Shown here: positions 43,798 to 53,500 of the stretch, piece by piece
Layout of the letters: every line of letters starts with the position of its first letter
Position numbering within the stretch: the first letter of the stretch is position 1
Origin: Luteibacter yeojuensis
GTDB lineage: Bacteria > Pseudomonadota > Gammaproteobacteria > Xanthomonadales > Rhodanobacteraceae
Length of the DNA stretch: 64,000 nt
Reading direction: 5' to 3'
Assembly: GCF_000964085.1 (NCBI RefSeq)
Contig: NZ_JZRB01000004.1
Span: forward strand, 1 to 64,000
Program-made: the position numbers and the translations under genes
The notes under the pieces: model-generated
Databases searched by the model: none
The model's input: only the letters and a program-made list of their open reading frames with translations
Told to the model about the DNA's origin: nothing

Positions 43798-46700
43798 GCG
43801 CGCCCAGCCAGCGCCGCCAGCCGCCGCGCGCGGGCATCACCCGCGCGGACGGCACCCGCACCACCACCTGCGTGCCGCCGCCCGGCGGTGACGAGATGGT
43901 GGTGCGGCCGCCCATGGCGGCGCCGCGCTCCAGCATGCCACGCAGGCCCCAGTGGCCCGGGCGCCCGGTCGCGAGCACGCCAGGTTCGATGCCGCGGCCG
44001 TCGTCGGCGATGCCAAGCACCACCTCGCCGCCCTCGCGGTAGAGCGTCACCACGATCCACGTGGCCGCAGCGTGCGCCACGGCGTTGTGCACCGCTTCGC
44101 GGGCGATGCCATACAGCTCGTCGCGCGCCAGGGGGTCCATGCCCTGCCACTCGGGCCGCGCATCGACCGTCACCGGCACCGTGTGCTCGCCCGCATAGGC
44201 GCGCGCGAGTTCGACGAGGCCGATGTCGAGCGCCACCGCATCGCCCATGTGGTCGCGCAGGTCGCGCACGCGGTCACGCGCCTCCACCAGCGATTGCTCC
44301 GCGCGGTCGAGGGCGCTTTCCATCGATACACGCAACGGATCCCCGGCGGGCACGCGGTTCGCCACCGCCTGGAAACGCATCATCAGGCCCTGGATGCTTT
44401 GCAGGAGGGTATCGTGCAATTCGCGGGCGATGCGCTCGCGCTCGGCATGGCGTTCGCGCAGGCGCTCGCGCACCTGTGCCTCCACCCTGTGCATGCGCAC
44501 CAGCACCAGCAGCCAGGCGATGGCCGCGCCCAGCACGGCCGCCAGCACGGCGAACCAGGCCGTCTGGTAGAACGCCGGTGCCACGTCGATGCCCATGGCC
44601 GCACCCTGCTCGTTCCACACGCCATCCTCGTTCGCGGCGGCGACGCGGAACGTGTAGTGCCCTGGCGCGGGGTCGGTGTAAACCGCTTCGCGGTCGGTGC
44701 CGGCGTCGCGCCAGCGTGTATCCAGGCCTTCCATGCGGTAACGAAAGCGGACGCGCTCGGGCATGGAAAGGCTGGTGGCCGTGTACACGATGCGCAGCCG
44801 TTCGGTTTTCGCCGGCAGGTGCACGCGCCGCGTGGCAGGCATCCAGCCCGCGTCGGTCGCCACGCCGAGGATCGCCACGGGTGGCGGCAAGGTGTTGCGC
44901 GGCACGTCCGCCGGGTCGATCGACACGACGCCGCTCGTGGTCGCGAACCACAGCCGGCCGTCGTCGGCCATCACGGCCGTGGGCAGGGGGCGGAACTGCG
45001 CGGGCGTGCCGGGCAGGCCGTCGAGTGAATCGAAGACCGCCACCGGCACGCGGAACGACGGATCCCGGCGGGCGTGGGCCAGATCGGCGGCGCGCAGGCG
45101 CGCGATGCCTTGCGACGCGTTCGCCCATACATCGCCGGCGCGGTCGCGCACGAGGCCGGAGATGCCATGCAGGTCGCCTTCCAGCAGCAAGGGCACGGCG
45201 CGGCCGCCCGCGACGAGGTTGATGCCACGCTCGCCACCCACCCACGCCGCGTCGGCATCGGAGAGCAGCGCGGTGATGTTGCCCGTGGACAGGCCATCGC
45301 GCGCGCCGAGCACGGTATCCCGCCCGGTGCCATCACGGATGATCAGCGTGCCGCGCGCGAAGCCCATCCACAGCCGGCCCGCCGTATCGTGCATCAACAC
45401 CAGGGGCGACGGATCGTTCGCCACCGCGGGCAGCGGCTCGCGATGCCACGCGCCTTGCGTGTAGTGGTAAACACCGGGGCGGTTGATGGACACCCATGCG
45501 CCGCCCTTGCCATCGCCGGCGATGGCCTGCACGCCGGTGAAATCCTCCACCGGCAACGGCGCGAACGGGCGCGGCGTATCGCCATCCAGTGTCCACACGC
45601 CCGCCGGGCCACCCAGCCACGTCGCCTGCGCGTCGCGCGCGGCGGCGGTGATCGCATGCGTGAAGTCGATGGTCGTGGCCGCCCCCGCGTCCGCGCGCAT
45701 CAAGGGCCGGTTCTTGGTGCCGATCCAGATGCCCTGCCCGGCCGCTGGCACGATGGCGAAATCGGTGGCGCCCGACGGCGTCGGCGCAGGCAACAAGCGG
45801 CTTGCGCGGAAGCGATCAAGGCCGCGGCTGCCACCCACCCATATGTTCCCCTCGCGGTCCTGGATGATCGCGGTGATGTAGTCCGAGGTGAGGCCATCGC
45901 GCTCGACGAAGCGCTGCATGGCGGTGCCGTCGGGGTCGATGGCCTGCCGCGGCAGCGCGCCTGCGCGCGGCACGCGGCGCAGGCCATCGCCCAGCGTCGG
46001 CACCCACAACGCGCCGTCGCGATCGAACAGCAAGCCCGTGGACGATACGCGCAGCGTCGGGCCCGCGACGGCTGGGTCGCCCGTGGCGCGCCAGGCGGGC
46101 AACACGCCGCGGTCAACGTCGGCCGTCCACAGCGTGCCGTCGGGTGCCTCCGCGATGCGGTTCACCTTGCCCACATCGCCCGAGGCCAGCGTGAAGGTCG
46201 CCGCGCCTGGCGCCAGCCACGCGAGCGCGGTATCGGTGGCCACCCACAATCGCCCTTCGCGGTCGACCGTGAGGTTGCGCGCGCGGGCACCCGGCAGGCC
46301 CATGGCCGGGCCGGCGAGGTGCCAGCGGCCGGCGTCCAGCACCACGAGGCCCGAGAACGTGGCGCCCCACGTGCGGCCATCGGGCGTCTGCGCTATGGCG
46401 TAGACGGTGGCGGTGGGCAGGCCCGAGCCTGCGCCGTAATGGGTGGCGGTGTCGCCGTCGAGGTGGCTGGCGAAGCCGTAGCGGAAGCCCACCCACAGGC
46501 CACCGCCAGGCGGCGCGTACAGCGACGCCACGCTGGCGGCGGGGAAATCGCCCCCGCTGCGCGGCCGGTAGCGTTCGAAACGCACGCCGTCGAAGCGGTA
46601 AAGGCCGGTCTGCGTGCCCAGCCAAAGGTAGCCGTCGGCGGTCTGCGCAAGCGCTGTCACCTGCCCGGGCGCGCCTTCGCGCACGGTCCAGGCCGTGTGA

Positions 46701-46834
46701 TAAAACTGACCGATGGTACGGTCGCGGGTATCCATGCCCCAGGCGGCGCCGGCAAGCGCGCACCAGCCGGCCATGGCGAGGATGGCCACCCGTTTGAAAC
46801 CCAACACCCCAACCCCTTCGCGGCAACGCCGCAA
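43775..46834 (-). CDS. Beta-propeller/Y_Y_Y sensor histidine kinase
   Basis: 1019-residue membrane sensor. After a signal/anchor (about 14-34) come some 12-14 two-component-regulator-propeller repeats (for example TADGYLWLGTQTGLYRFDGVRFERY, and DREGNIWVGGSRGLDRFRAS), filling residues about 45-690. A Y_Y_Y domain follows (about 690-760, YTFRVAAANEDGVWNEQGA), a transmembrane helix (AVLAAVLGAAIAWLLVLVRM), and a NarL-partner type kinase: IARELHDTLLQSIQGLMMRF with the acceptor histidine, then LYGIAREAVHNAVAHAAA and IADDGRGIEPG. No response regulator lies nearby. The periplasmic part matches that of hybrid sensors in glycan-use loci, in line with the GH97 neighbour. Confidence 0.9.
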   Translation of the reverse strand: MRRCREGVGVLGFKRVAILAMAGWCALAGAAWGMDTRDRTIGQFYHTAWTVREGAPGQVTALAQTADGYLWLGTQTGLYRFDGVRFERYRPRSGGDFPAASVASLYAPPGGGLWVGFRYGFASHLDGDTATHYGAGSGLPTATVYAIAQTPDGRTWGATFSGLVVLDAGRWHLAGPAMGLPGARARNLTVDREGRLWVATDTALAWLAPGAATFTLASGDVGKVNRIAEAPDGTLWTADVDRGVLPAWRATGDPAVAGPTLRVSSTGLLFDRDGALWVPTLGDGLRRVPRAGALPRQAIDPDGTAMQRFVERDGLTSDYITAIIQDREGNIWVGGSRGLDRFRASRLLPAPTPSGATDFAIVPAAGQGIWIGTKNRPLMRADAGAATTIDFTHAITAAARDAQATWLGGPAGVWTLDGDTPRPFAPLPVEDFTGVQAIAGDGKGGAWVSINRPGVYHYTQGAWHREPLPAVANDPSPLVLMHDTAGRLWMGFARGTLIIRDGTGRDTVLGARDGLSTGNITALLSDADAAWVGGERGINLVAGGRAVPLLLEGDLHGISGLVRDRAGDVWANASQGIARLRAADLAHARRDPSFRVPVAVFDSLDGLPGTPAQFRPLPTAVMADDGRLWFATTSGVVSIDPADVPRNTLPPPVAILGVATDAGWMPATRRVHLPAKTERLRIVYTATSLSMPERVRFRYRMEGLDTRWRDAGTDREAVYTDPAPGHYTFRVAAANEDGVWNEQGAAMGIDVAPAFYQTAWFAVLAAVLGAAIAWLLVLVRMHRVEAQVRERLRERHAERERIARELHDTLLQSIQGLMMRFQAVANRVPAGDPLRVSMESALDRAEQSLVEARDRVRDLRDHMGDAVALDIGLVELARAYAGEHTVPVTVDARPEWQGMDPLARDELYGIAREAVHNAVAHAAATWIVVTLYREGGEVVLGIADDGRGIEPGVLATGRPGHWGLRGMLERGAAMGGRTTISSPPGGGTQVVVRVPSARVMPARGGWRRWLGALSGSSRP

Positions 46835-46843
46835 CGATACCGT

Positions 46844-47719
46844 TTACGTCGCCGCGCGTCGCTGGTTCGTTTGGCCGATGCCGTGGAGGAGCGCCAGCGC
46901 GTCGTCGAGCACACGGCCCGCCGCGGGCGAACGGTGCGGGTTCGCCAGCACATGGGCCGCGTGGTCGTAGCCGATGAAGCGCCGTGCCGCTGGCGGCGTG
47001 CCCAGCCACGCGAACGCCTCGCGCATCGCGGCCACCGAGGTCAGCGTATCGCTGTCGCCGGGGCCACCGTCCCACGCGCCGAAGAGCACCGGGCAACGCA
47101 CCCGGGCAAGGTGTTCCGGCTGCATGCGTTCGACGAACAGCCGGGCGATGGCGCGGTAGGCGTCCGCATGCACCACCGACGACCAGTACTGGCGCTGGTA
47201 GGGGCTGCGCTCGCCTGGCGGCACCACCGGCCCTTCCAGCAACAGCGCCGCGCGCAGTTGCTCTTCGTCATGGACGCGGATGCCCGGCGACCAAGCGACC
47301 AGCGCGGCCACCTCGTCGCCGTGCGCCGCGGCCAGGTCCAGGGCCAGCGACGCGCCCATCGACGTGGCGACGAGCACGACGCGCTCGCCGAGGGCCAGCC
47401 CCACCTGGAACGCGGCTTCGGCGTCGTCGCGCCATGCCTGCGCGCTCGCGCCGGCCATGGCGAGCGGCGCATCGCTGCCATGGTCGTGCAGGCGGTTGAG
47501 GTACAGATGGGCGCCGCAGGCCGCGGCCAGCGCGCGGTGCGCCGGGTCGCCTTCGGCCTGGCTAGCCGTGAACCCGTGCAGGTAGACGACGGATAACGGC
47601 CGCCGTTCGCGGGGCACGCCGTCGAGGAACACGATACGCGCTTCGTTATCGGGCTTGAGGCCGGTGGCGCCGCGCTCGCGTTCGTCGATCCCGCCCGCGA
47701 GCGCGTCGAGCGCGCTCAC
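46844..47719 (-). CDS. Alpha/beta hydrolase
   Basis: 291 residues. The nucleophile segment is VVLVATSMGASLAL, where the first glycine of the usual GxSxG is Ala and the serine is retained; the oxyanion strand is VVYLHGFTASQAEG. The acid is probably the Asp in LFGAWDGGPGDSDTLTS and the histidine is in FIGYDHAAHVLANPHR. It begins at a GTG that overlaps the upstream kinase stop by four bases (GTGA), so it is translated with the RpfC-like kinase. Only nine bases separate its stop from the start of the propeller kinase. Substrate unknown; esters or thioesters are likely. Confidence 0.78.
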   Translation of the reverse strand: MSALDALAGGIDERERGATGLKPDNEARIVFLDGVPRERRPLSVVYLHGFTASQAEGDPAHRALAAACGAHLYLNRLHDHGSDAPLAMAGASAQAWRDDAEAAFQVGLALGERVVLVATSMGASLALDLAAAHGDEVAALVAWSPGIRVHDEEQLRAALLLEGPVVPPGERSPYQRQYWSSVVHADAYRAIARLFVERMQPEHLARVRCPVLFGAWDGGPGDSDTLTSVAAMREAFAWLGTPPAARRFIGYDHAAHVLANPHRSPAAGRVLDDALALLHGIGQTNQRRAAT

Positions 47720-49887
47720 GCGTTGCTGCCTGCCGTTGTCCCCGCATGGCGGCGCTGCAAGGTCACATAGTGGCCCACGGAGCGGCACAGCGCGTCCAGC
47801 TCGGCCACCGCGCCGCGCATGTCGCCGCCGGCATCGATCAGCACGCCCAGGTCGTCGCAGACACGGTGGGCACCCGGCACGCCCAGGTTGCCCAGCACGT
47901 TGCGCAAGGCGTGCAGCGCTTCGGATGCCGAAGCGATATCGCGCGCCAGCATGGCCTCGCGCAACGCATCGACATGGCCATCCGATGCCTTCGCGCACAG
48001 ATCGAGGAACCCGGCGAACTCCGCGGGGCTGGCCAGCACGCGCATTTCGTCCAGCGGCGCCACGTTGCCCGTGCGGGTTTCAAAGCCGGGCAGCTCGGGC
48101 TGCCACGCCTTCGCGGCCGAGGCCAGCGAGCGCTCCGCCGCGATGGCCTCGATGATGTCCATCAGGCGCTGGGCCGCGATGGGCTTGGTGAGATAGGCGC
48201 GTGCGCCCGCCTTGAACGCGATGCGCACGGCGTCCTGGCTGGAATCCGCGCTGAGCATGACGATGGGTGGCACCGCCTGGGTGCGCCGGCGCACCTCGAT
48301 GTTGGCGAGCACGTCCCAGCCGGAGCTGCCCGGCATGTGCAGGTCCATGAAGATCAGGTCGAACCGGTCGCGGTCCATCCGCGCCAGGGCCTCGTCGCCG
48401 CTGGCGCTGAACACGGCCTCGTGGCCTGCCCGCTCGAGGATGCGGCCGACGATCTCGCGGTTGGCGGCGTTGTCGTCCACCACCAGGCACCGCTGCGGCG
48501 CCACGCGGGCGCGGTGCGCATCCAGCATCTCCACCAGGGGCACGTCGGCCAGGCTGCGCGCGCCGTGGGCGGCACGCGGCAAGGGGAAGCGCCAGGTGAA
48601 CACGGAGCCGCCCAGCGGGTTGTCGGTGACCTCCAGGTGCCCATTCATCTGGCTGGATACGTTACGCACGATGTAGAGGCCCAGGCCCACGCCTTCCTGG
48701 CGCCGGCTTTCGCCCACGCTCACCTGCTGGAACGGATCGAAGATGCGCTGCTTGTCCGCGTCGGCGATGCCGATGCCGGTGTCGATCACGGTGCAGGTAA
48801 TGACCGGGTCGCGGCCGCCCACGCCCTCGGCCAGCTCGACCCGCACGTCGACCGTGCCGCCGGGCGGCGTGAACTTCAGGGCATTGGAGGCGAGGTTCGA
48901 CAGCACCTGCTCGATGCGGCCGGGGTCGCCCGCGAACACGCCTTCGACCGAGGCATCGCGCGCCACGCTGAAGGCGATGCGCTTCTCCGCGGCGAACGGC
49001 CGGCACACGGCGCCCACGGTGGTCAGCACCTCGTCGAAGGCGAACGGCTGCTGGCGTAGCTGGAAACTGCCGCCCGCGAACGAGGCGACGTCGAGCACCG
49101 CGTTCACCCGATGCAGCAGCGCATTGGCACTGGTGGCAAGCAGCGCCACCAGGCGGCGCTGGTCGTCGTTCATCACCGTGGTATCGATCAGCGAGGCCGA
49201 GTGGATGACGGTGCTGAGCGGGGTGCGCATCTCGTGGCTCATCATCGAAATGAAGCGGTGCTGGGCTTCACGCGAGGCGATGGCCTCGGCCGAGACCTCG
49301 CGCAGGGCATCGATGACCCGGTACAGGGTCATCGGCAGCACCACGGTCAGCGCCAGCGCATACAGGGCGTAGGCGGGCCTGCTGACCCAGTAACCGTCGG
49401 GTGCGGACACCGCCAGGATGGCCACGGATGCCACCACGCTGGCGGCGAAGGCCCGGCGGCTATAGCGCGTGCCCACCGCGACGGACAGGAACGGCAGCAC
49501 GGCCGTGACCGTGATGACGAGCATGAAGGCGTCATGCAGCAGCAGCGCCACCATGGCGAAGTTGGCGACCTGCCCGATCGCGTCGATGCGCGGGGTGATG
49601 TCGAGCCAGCGCGCCCTGACAACCAGCATCCACAGCGTGCTGGCGACGAACAGGCCCAAGGCCATGGGAAAGACGACGTGGGATTCCCGCGCCATATTGG
49701 GCGGCCCATCGAGCCAGGCGGCGGTCCATACGACGATGAAGCCAAGGAGCACCGTGCGCACGAGCGAGACGTGATGCTCGCGAAAGCTCGCCACGATGCG
49801 GTCGATGCGCGGGTTGCGCAACCGCTCGGCGACCTCGCTGAGCATCACCGGCCCGGCGCCATTGCCGCTACCGCGATCGATCTTCAT
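47716..49887 (-). CDS. Hybrid sensor histidine kinase with REC and Hpt domains, RpfC-like
   Basis: 723 residues. Residues 40-195 hold five to six transmembrane helices and almost no periplasmic loop, as in RpfC. The kinase has H218 in ISMMSHEMRTPLSTVIHSA, the NALKFTPPGGTVDV N-box, DTGIGIADADKQRIF and GVGLGLYIV. A receiver domain (about 470-590) has DDNAANREI and the phospho-acceptor aspartate in LIFMDLHMPGSSGW. The C-terminal Hpt (about 620-710) holds HALRNVLGNLG. No rpfF or rpfG gene is present, so the diffusible-signal link is unproven. It is coupled to the alpha/beta hydrolase. Confidence 0.88.
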   Translation of the reverse strand: MKIDRGSGNGAGPVMLSEVAERLRNPRIDRIVASFREHHVSLVRTVLLGFIVVWTAAWLDGPPNMARESHVVFPMALGLFVASTLWMLVVRARWLDITPRIDAIGQVANFAMVALLLHDAFMLVITVTAVLPFLSVAVGTRYSRRAFAASVVASVAILAVSAPDGYWVSRPAYALYALALTVVLPMTLYRVIDALREVSAEAIASREAQHRFISMMSHEMRTPLSTVIHSASLIDTTVMNDDQRRLVALLATSANALLHRVNAVLDVASFAGGSFQLRQQPFAFDEVLTTVGAVCRPFAAEKRIAFSVARDASVEGVFAGDPGRIEQVLSNLASNALKFTPPGGTVDVRVELAEGVGGRDPVITCTVIDTGIGIADADKQRIFDPFQQVSVGESRRQEGVGLGLYIVRNVSSQMNGHLEVTDNPLGGSVFTWRFPLPRAAHGARSLADVPLVEMLDAHRARVAPQRCLVVDDNAANREIVGRILERAGHEAVFSASGDEALARMDRDRFDLIFMDLHMPGSSGWDVLANIEVRRRTQAVPPIVMLSADSSQDAVRIAFKAGARAYLTKPIAAQRLMDIIEAIAAERSLASAAKAWQPELPGFETRTGNVAPLDEMRVLASPAEFAGFLDLCAKASDGHVDALREAMLARDIASASEALHALRNVLGNLGVPGAHRVCDDLGVLIDAGGDMRGAVAELDALCRSVGHYVTLQRRHAGTTAGSNA

Positions 49888-50160
49888 GCCAGGCTAGCTT
49901 CCACCACTCCCCCAATACTCGCCTAGTCTATGTTTCGCGACGTGGCTGGCAAGTGGCCTGTTTCGTTTCCTTTCGCGCTGACCCTCGCCGCTTCCGCCAG
50001 GTTGCACACACCTTCGCCTTTGACCAAGTAGCCCGGCATGGACTTACGAATGCGTGGGCCAGCCTAGGCATGTACGAATTCGGCACCGATTTTTTGCGCG
50101 TTTCCTCAGCGAATCTCGGATTCTACCCCTGTTGAATTCCTTGGTCGCATCCCTGATGAG

Positions 50161-50178
50161 ATTTAGCACGATCTAAAT
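50161..50178. promoter_or_regulatory. AT-rich inverted repeat
   Basis: ATTTAG and CTAAAT are separated by six bases, about 400 bases upstream of the receptor gene. A small operator candidate; weak evidence by itself. Confidence 0.3.
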
Positions 50179-50254
50179 GTGCATGAGATGTGAACCGGAA
50201 GCGAGGTTCCAGCGAACGCCCCGCAATTTTTTTCCGGCATTTCGGAGGCTACTG

Positions 50255-50268
50255 CGTAACCGTTTACG
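50255..50268. promoter_or_regulatory. LacI-family-type operator candidate
   Basis: CGTAACCGTTTACG is symmetric at six of seven half-site positions with the central CG typical of LacI-family operators. It lies 308 bases before the receptor start. No LacI-family gene is in the window. Confidence 0.45.
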
Positions 50269-50576
50269 TATTCCGCTGAAGCCAGCATGAAAACCCACAA
50301 ATACCCATAGTTACCCAATTTTCTGGTGCGCCGCAGCAACGGTTTCGGACGGCTATACGGCCAGGCGTTGGTTAGGAATTCGTACTGGACAAGGCGAAGT
50401 TCGTCATGTACACCTGCTTGGCATTCCATTTGGATCGAGGCAAATGGATGTTTTGCGACGGAGTGCGGGGAGGGGCTTCCAAGGGCTCCGGAAAACGTAA
50501 GTGACGGGCACGTACCCGTCGCGCCGCCCCCGTGCTGCCGATTTGAGTTTCGTGGCATTTATCGTTCGGGGAAGGC

Positions 50577-53500
50577 ATGAATAACCAGTCTCTGTTCCGC
50601 AGGACCGCACTGGCGCTCGCCGTGTGCACCTCTCTGGGTGGCGTGGGCGCCGCGTTCGCGCAGTCCACCACCGGCAACCTCAACGGCAACGTCCCGGCGG
50701 GTGCCAACCAGACCGTCGTGGTCGAGAGCGCCAGCGGCCTGCGCCGCGAAGCCGCTGTCGACGACCGCGGCCATTACTCCATCACGCAGCTTCCGCTCGG
50801 CTCCTACACGGTCACCCTGATGCGCGACGGCGCGGTGGTCGATTCGCGCAAGAACGTGGCCCTCCGCGTGGGTGCGTCCACGGATGTGTCGTTCAACGCC
50901 CCGGCCGCCGCGGCGACGTCCGCGGATGCCACCGCCCTGGGCGCCGTCACCGTCACGGGCACGGCCCTGCCCCCCGTGGACGTAACCACGGTCGATTCGC
51001 GCACCGTGATCACCTCGGAGCAGCTGGCCAAGCTGCCGCTCGGCCGTAGCGCCGAAGCCGTGGCCCGCCTGGCACCGGGCGTCGTGAACAACGGGGGCGG
51101 TTTCACCAGCGACACGGGCCGCTCGCTCGCCAGCTTCGGCGGCGCGGCATCGAACGAGAATGCGTACTACGTCAACGGCTTCAACACCACCGACCCGCTG
51201 AATGCGGCCGGCGGCCTGCAGATGCCGTATGGCGCGATCGACCAGCAAGAGGTGTACACGGGCGGCTACAGCGCCAAGTATGGCCGCTCCGACGGTGGCG
51301 TGATCAGCCAGGTCGGCAAGCGCGGTACGAACGAGTGGCACTTCGGTGCGCAGCTGATCTGGGAGCCGAACTGGGCGCGCGCATCCGGCCCGGATCTCCA
51401 CTACGTCAACACGCCGGCCTCGGCGCCGGCGGGCGACCTGTACCAGCCGAAGAGCCAGAACGACAAGTGGTCGACCACGGTCAGTGCCTATGCCGGTGGC
51501 CCGTTGATCAAGGACAAGCTGTTCTTCTTCGTCGCCACCGAGTTCGAGAAGCAGGGCTATCGCAACGTCAACGCGGTGGACAGCTCCACGCCTTCCTCCA
51601 CCAACTCGTACAAGAACCCGCGCTGGTACGCCAAGCTCGACTGGAACATCAATGACAACAACATCATTGAGTTCACCGACGTGGGCGACAAGCGCTCGGG
51701 CAGCGGCACGCGCTATGGCTACAACTACGTCGACATGTCGCGCACCGACCGCATCGGGCCGGTGAACGACACCAAGGTCGGCGGTGATTTCTGGGTCGGC
51801 AAGTACACCGGCTACATCACCGACAACCTGACCATCAGCGCGCAGTACGGCAAGATGTCGGTCAAGAATTACGACCAGCCGGGCGCCTATGACGACACGC
51901 TCGCCCGCGTCGACAGCTCGGGTAACCAGAACCCCGCGCTCAATGGCGGCAGCGCGATCAAGAACACGCAGGTCGCCGACATCAGCTCGCCGGGCCGCGG
52001 CAACAAGACCAACAACCTGCGCTTCGACGTGCAGTACGTCCTGGGCAACCACACGCTGTCGGCGGGTATCGACAACGTGAAGTCGCAGGTGCTCGACTTC
52101 GGCACCTTCAGCCCGGGCCCGGGTTACGCCTGGAGCTACGGTGTATCGGACGATCCGAATGAAGCCATCGACGGTACGCCGGGCCGCAACTTCGTGCCGG
52201 CGCCGGGCGGGTTCCCGAATGGCCAGGACGGTTACTGGGTCAGCAAGAACATCAACTACAACCTGGTCAACGTGCGCTCCGACCAGAAAGCGCAGTACAT
52301 CGAAGACAAGTGGCAGGTGAGCGATCGCTGGCTGCTCTCGCTCGGCTTGCGCAACGACCAGTTCACCGACTACAACCAGTTCGGCAAGCCCTTCATCAAG
52401 CAGACGAGCCCGCAGTGGGCGCCGCGCATCGGTGCCGCATGGGACGTCAACGGCGATGGCAGCTTCAAGGTGTATGCCAACGCGGGGCGCTACTACCTCG
52501 GCCTGCCGCTTAACCCGGCCACGGGTGCCGCCGCGGGTTACACCGCCACGCAGCAGTACTACACCTACTCGGGCATCGCGGCCGACGGCACGCCCACCGG
52601 CCTCACGCAGTTCTCGGGCGTCGTCTCGGGCAACAACTCGTACGGCATCCCACCCGACCCGCGCACCGTCGCTGGCAAGGGCCTGAAAGCCGAGAACCAG
52701 GATGAGTTCATCCTTGGCTTCGACAAGACCCTGGGCACGAACTGGACCTATGGCGCCAAGCTGACCCAGCGCAAGCTCAACACCGTCATCGACGATTTCT
52801 GCGACATCGACCTTGTCACGGCGAAAGCCGAAGCCGAAGGCCACACCGTCGGCTCGACGAACAGCTGCTACCTCGTCAACGGTGGCCACAGCAACACGTT
52901 CACCCTGCTCGACCAGGGCGGCAACCCGTATACCGTCGATCTTTCGCGCAAGGAAATGGGCATGCCCGCGACCAAGCGCAAGTACTACAGCGTCGAGCTC
53001 TACATGGAGCACCAGTTCGACGGCGTGTGGTACGGCAAGTTCGACTACGTGTTCTCGCGCTCGTACGGCAATACCGAAGGCCAGTCGCGTACCGATTCGC
53101 GCCAGAACGGTGCCGCCGGCAGCATGGACTGGGATAACCACTACGTGATGGATTACGCCAACGGCCCGTTGGGTAATGACCACCCGCACGTGTTCAAGGC
53201 GTTCGGCTACTGGCAGTTCGCGCCGGAATGGCAGCTGTCGAGCAACTTCCAGATCGCCTCGGGCGCGCCGGAAGTGTGCCTCGGCTACTGGGGCCCGAAC
53301 CAGGACGACCCCGCGCACTATGGCAGCGCCTACCACTGGTGCGATGGCCAGCCGTCGCCCCCGGGTGACAAGGGCCGCCTGCCGTGGACCTACCAGTGGG
53401 ATCTCGGCGTGACTTACCGCCCGGGTTGGGCGAACGACCGCCTGGCCTTCTCGGCCAACGTGTTCAACGTCACCAACCAGCAGCGCGCCGTGTTCCGCTA

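Larger units (their letters stand above)
49888..50576. other. Long AT-richer intergenic region before the TonB-dependent receptor
   Basis: 689 bases without a convincing gene; short open frames here lack starts, codon bias or domains. It is visibly richer in A and T than its surroundings (runs such as aatttttttccgg). It contains an ATTTAG/CTAAAT inverted repeat (50161-50178) and a LacI-like palindrome (50255-50268). The last 300 bases would form a long leader for the receptor gene. Confidence 0.6.

Noticed and set aside
45074-47596. An 840-codon frame on the plus strand opposite the propeller kinase
   Set aside because: Antisense shadow of the kinase and hydrolase genes; Arg/His/Ala-rich translation with no recognisable domain or start context.
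49953-50135. A 60-codon plus-strand frame after the hybrid kinase
   Set aside because: No start signal, no similarity, and lies in AT-richer non-coding sequence.
50163-50558. A 131-codon minus-strand frame in the receptor leader
   Set aside because: Codon use and amino-acid composition are random-like, with no ribosome-binding site and no domain.
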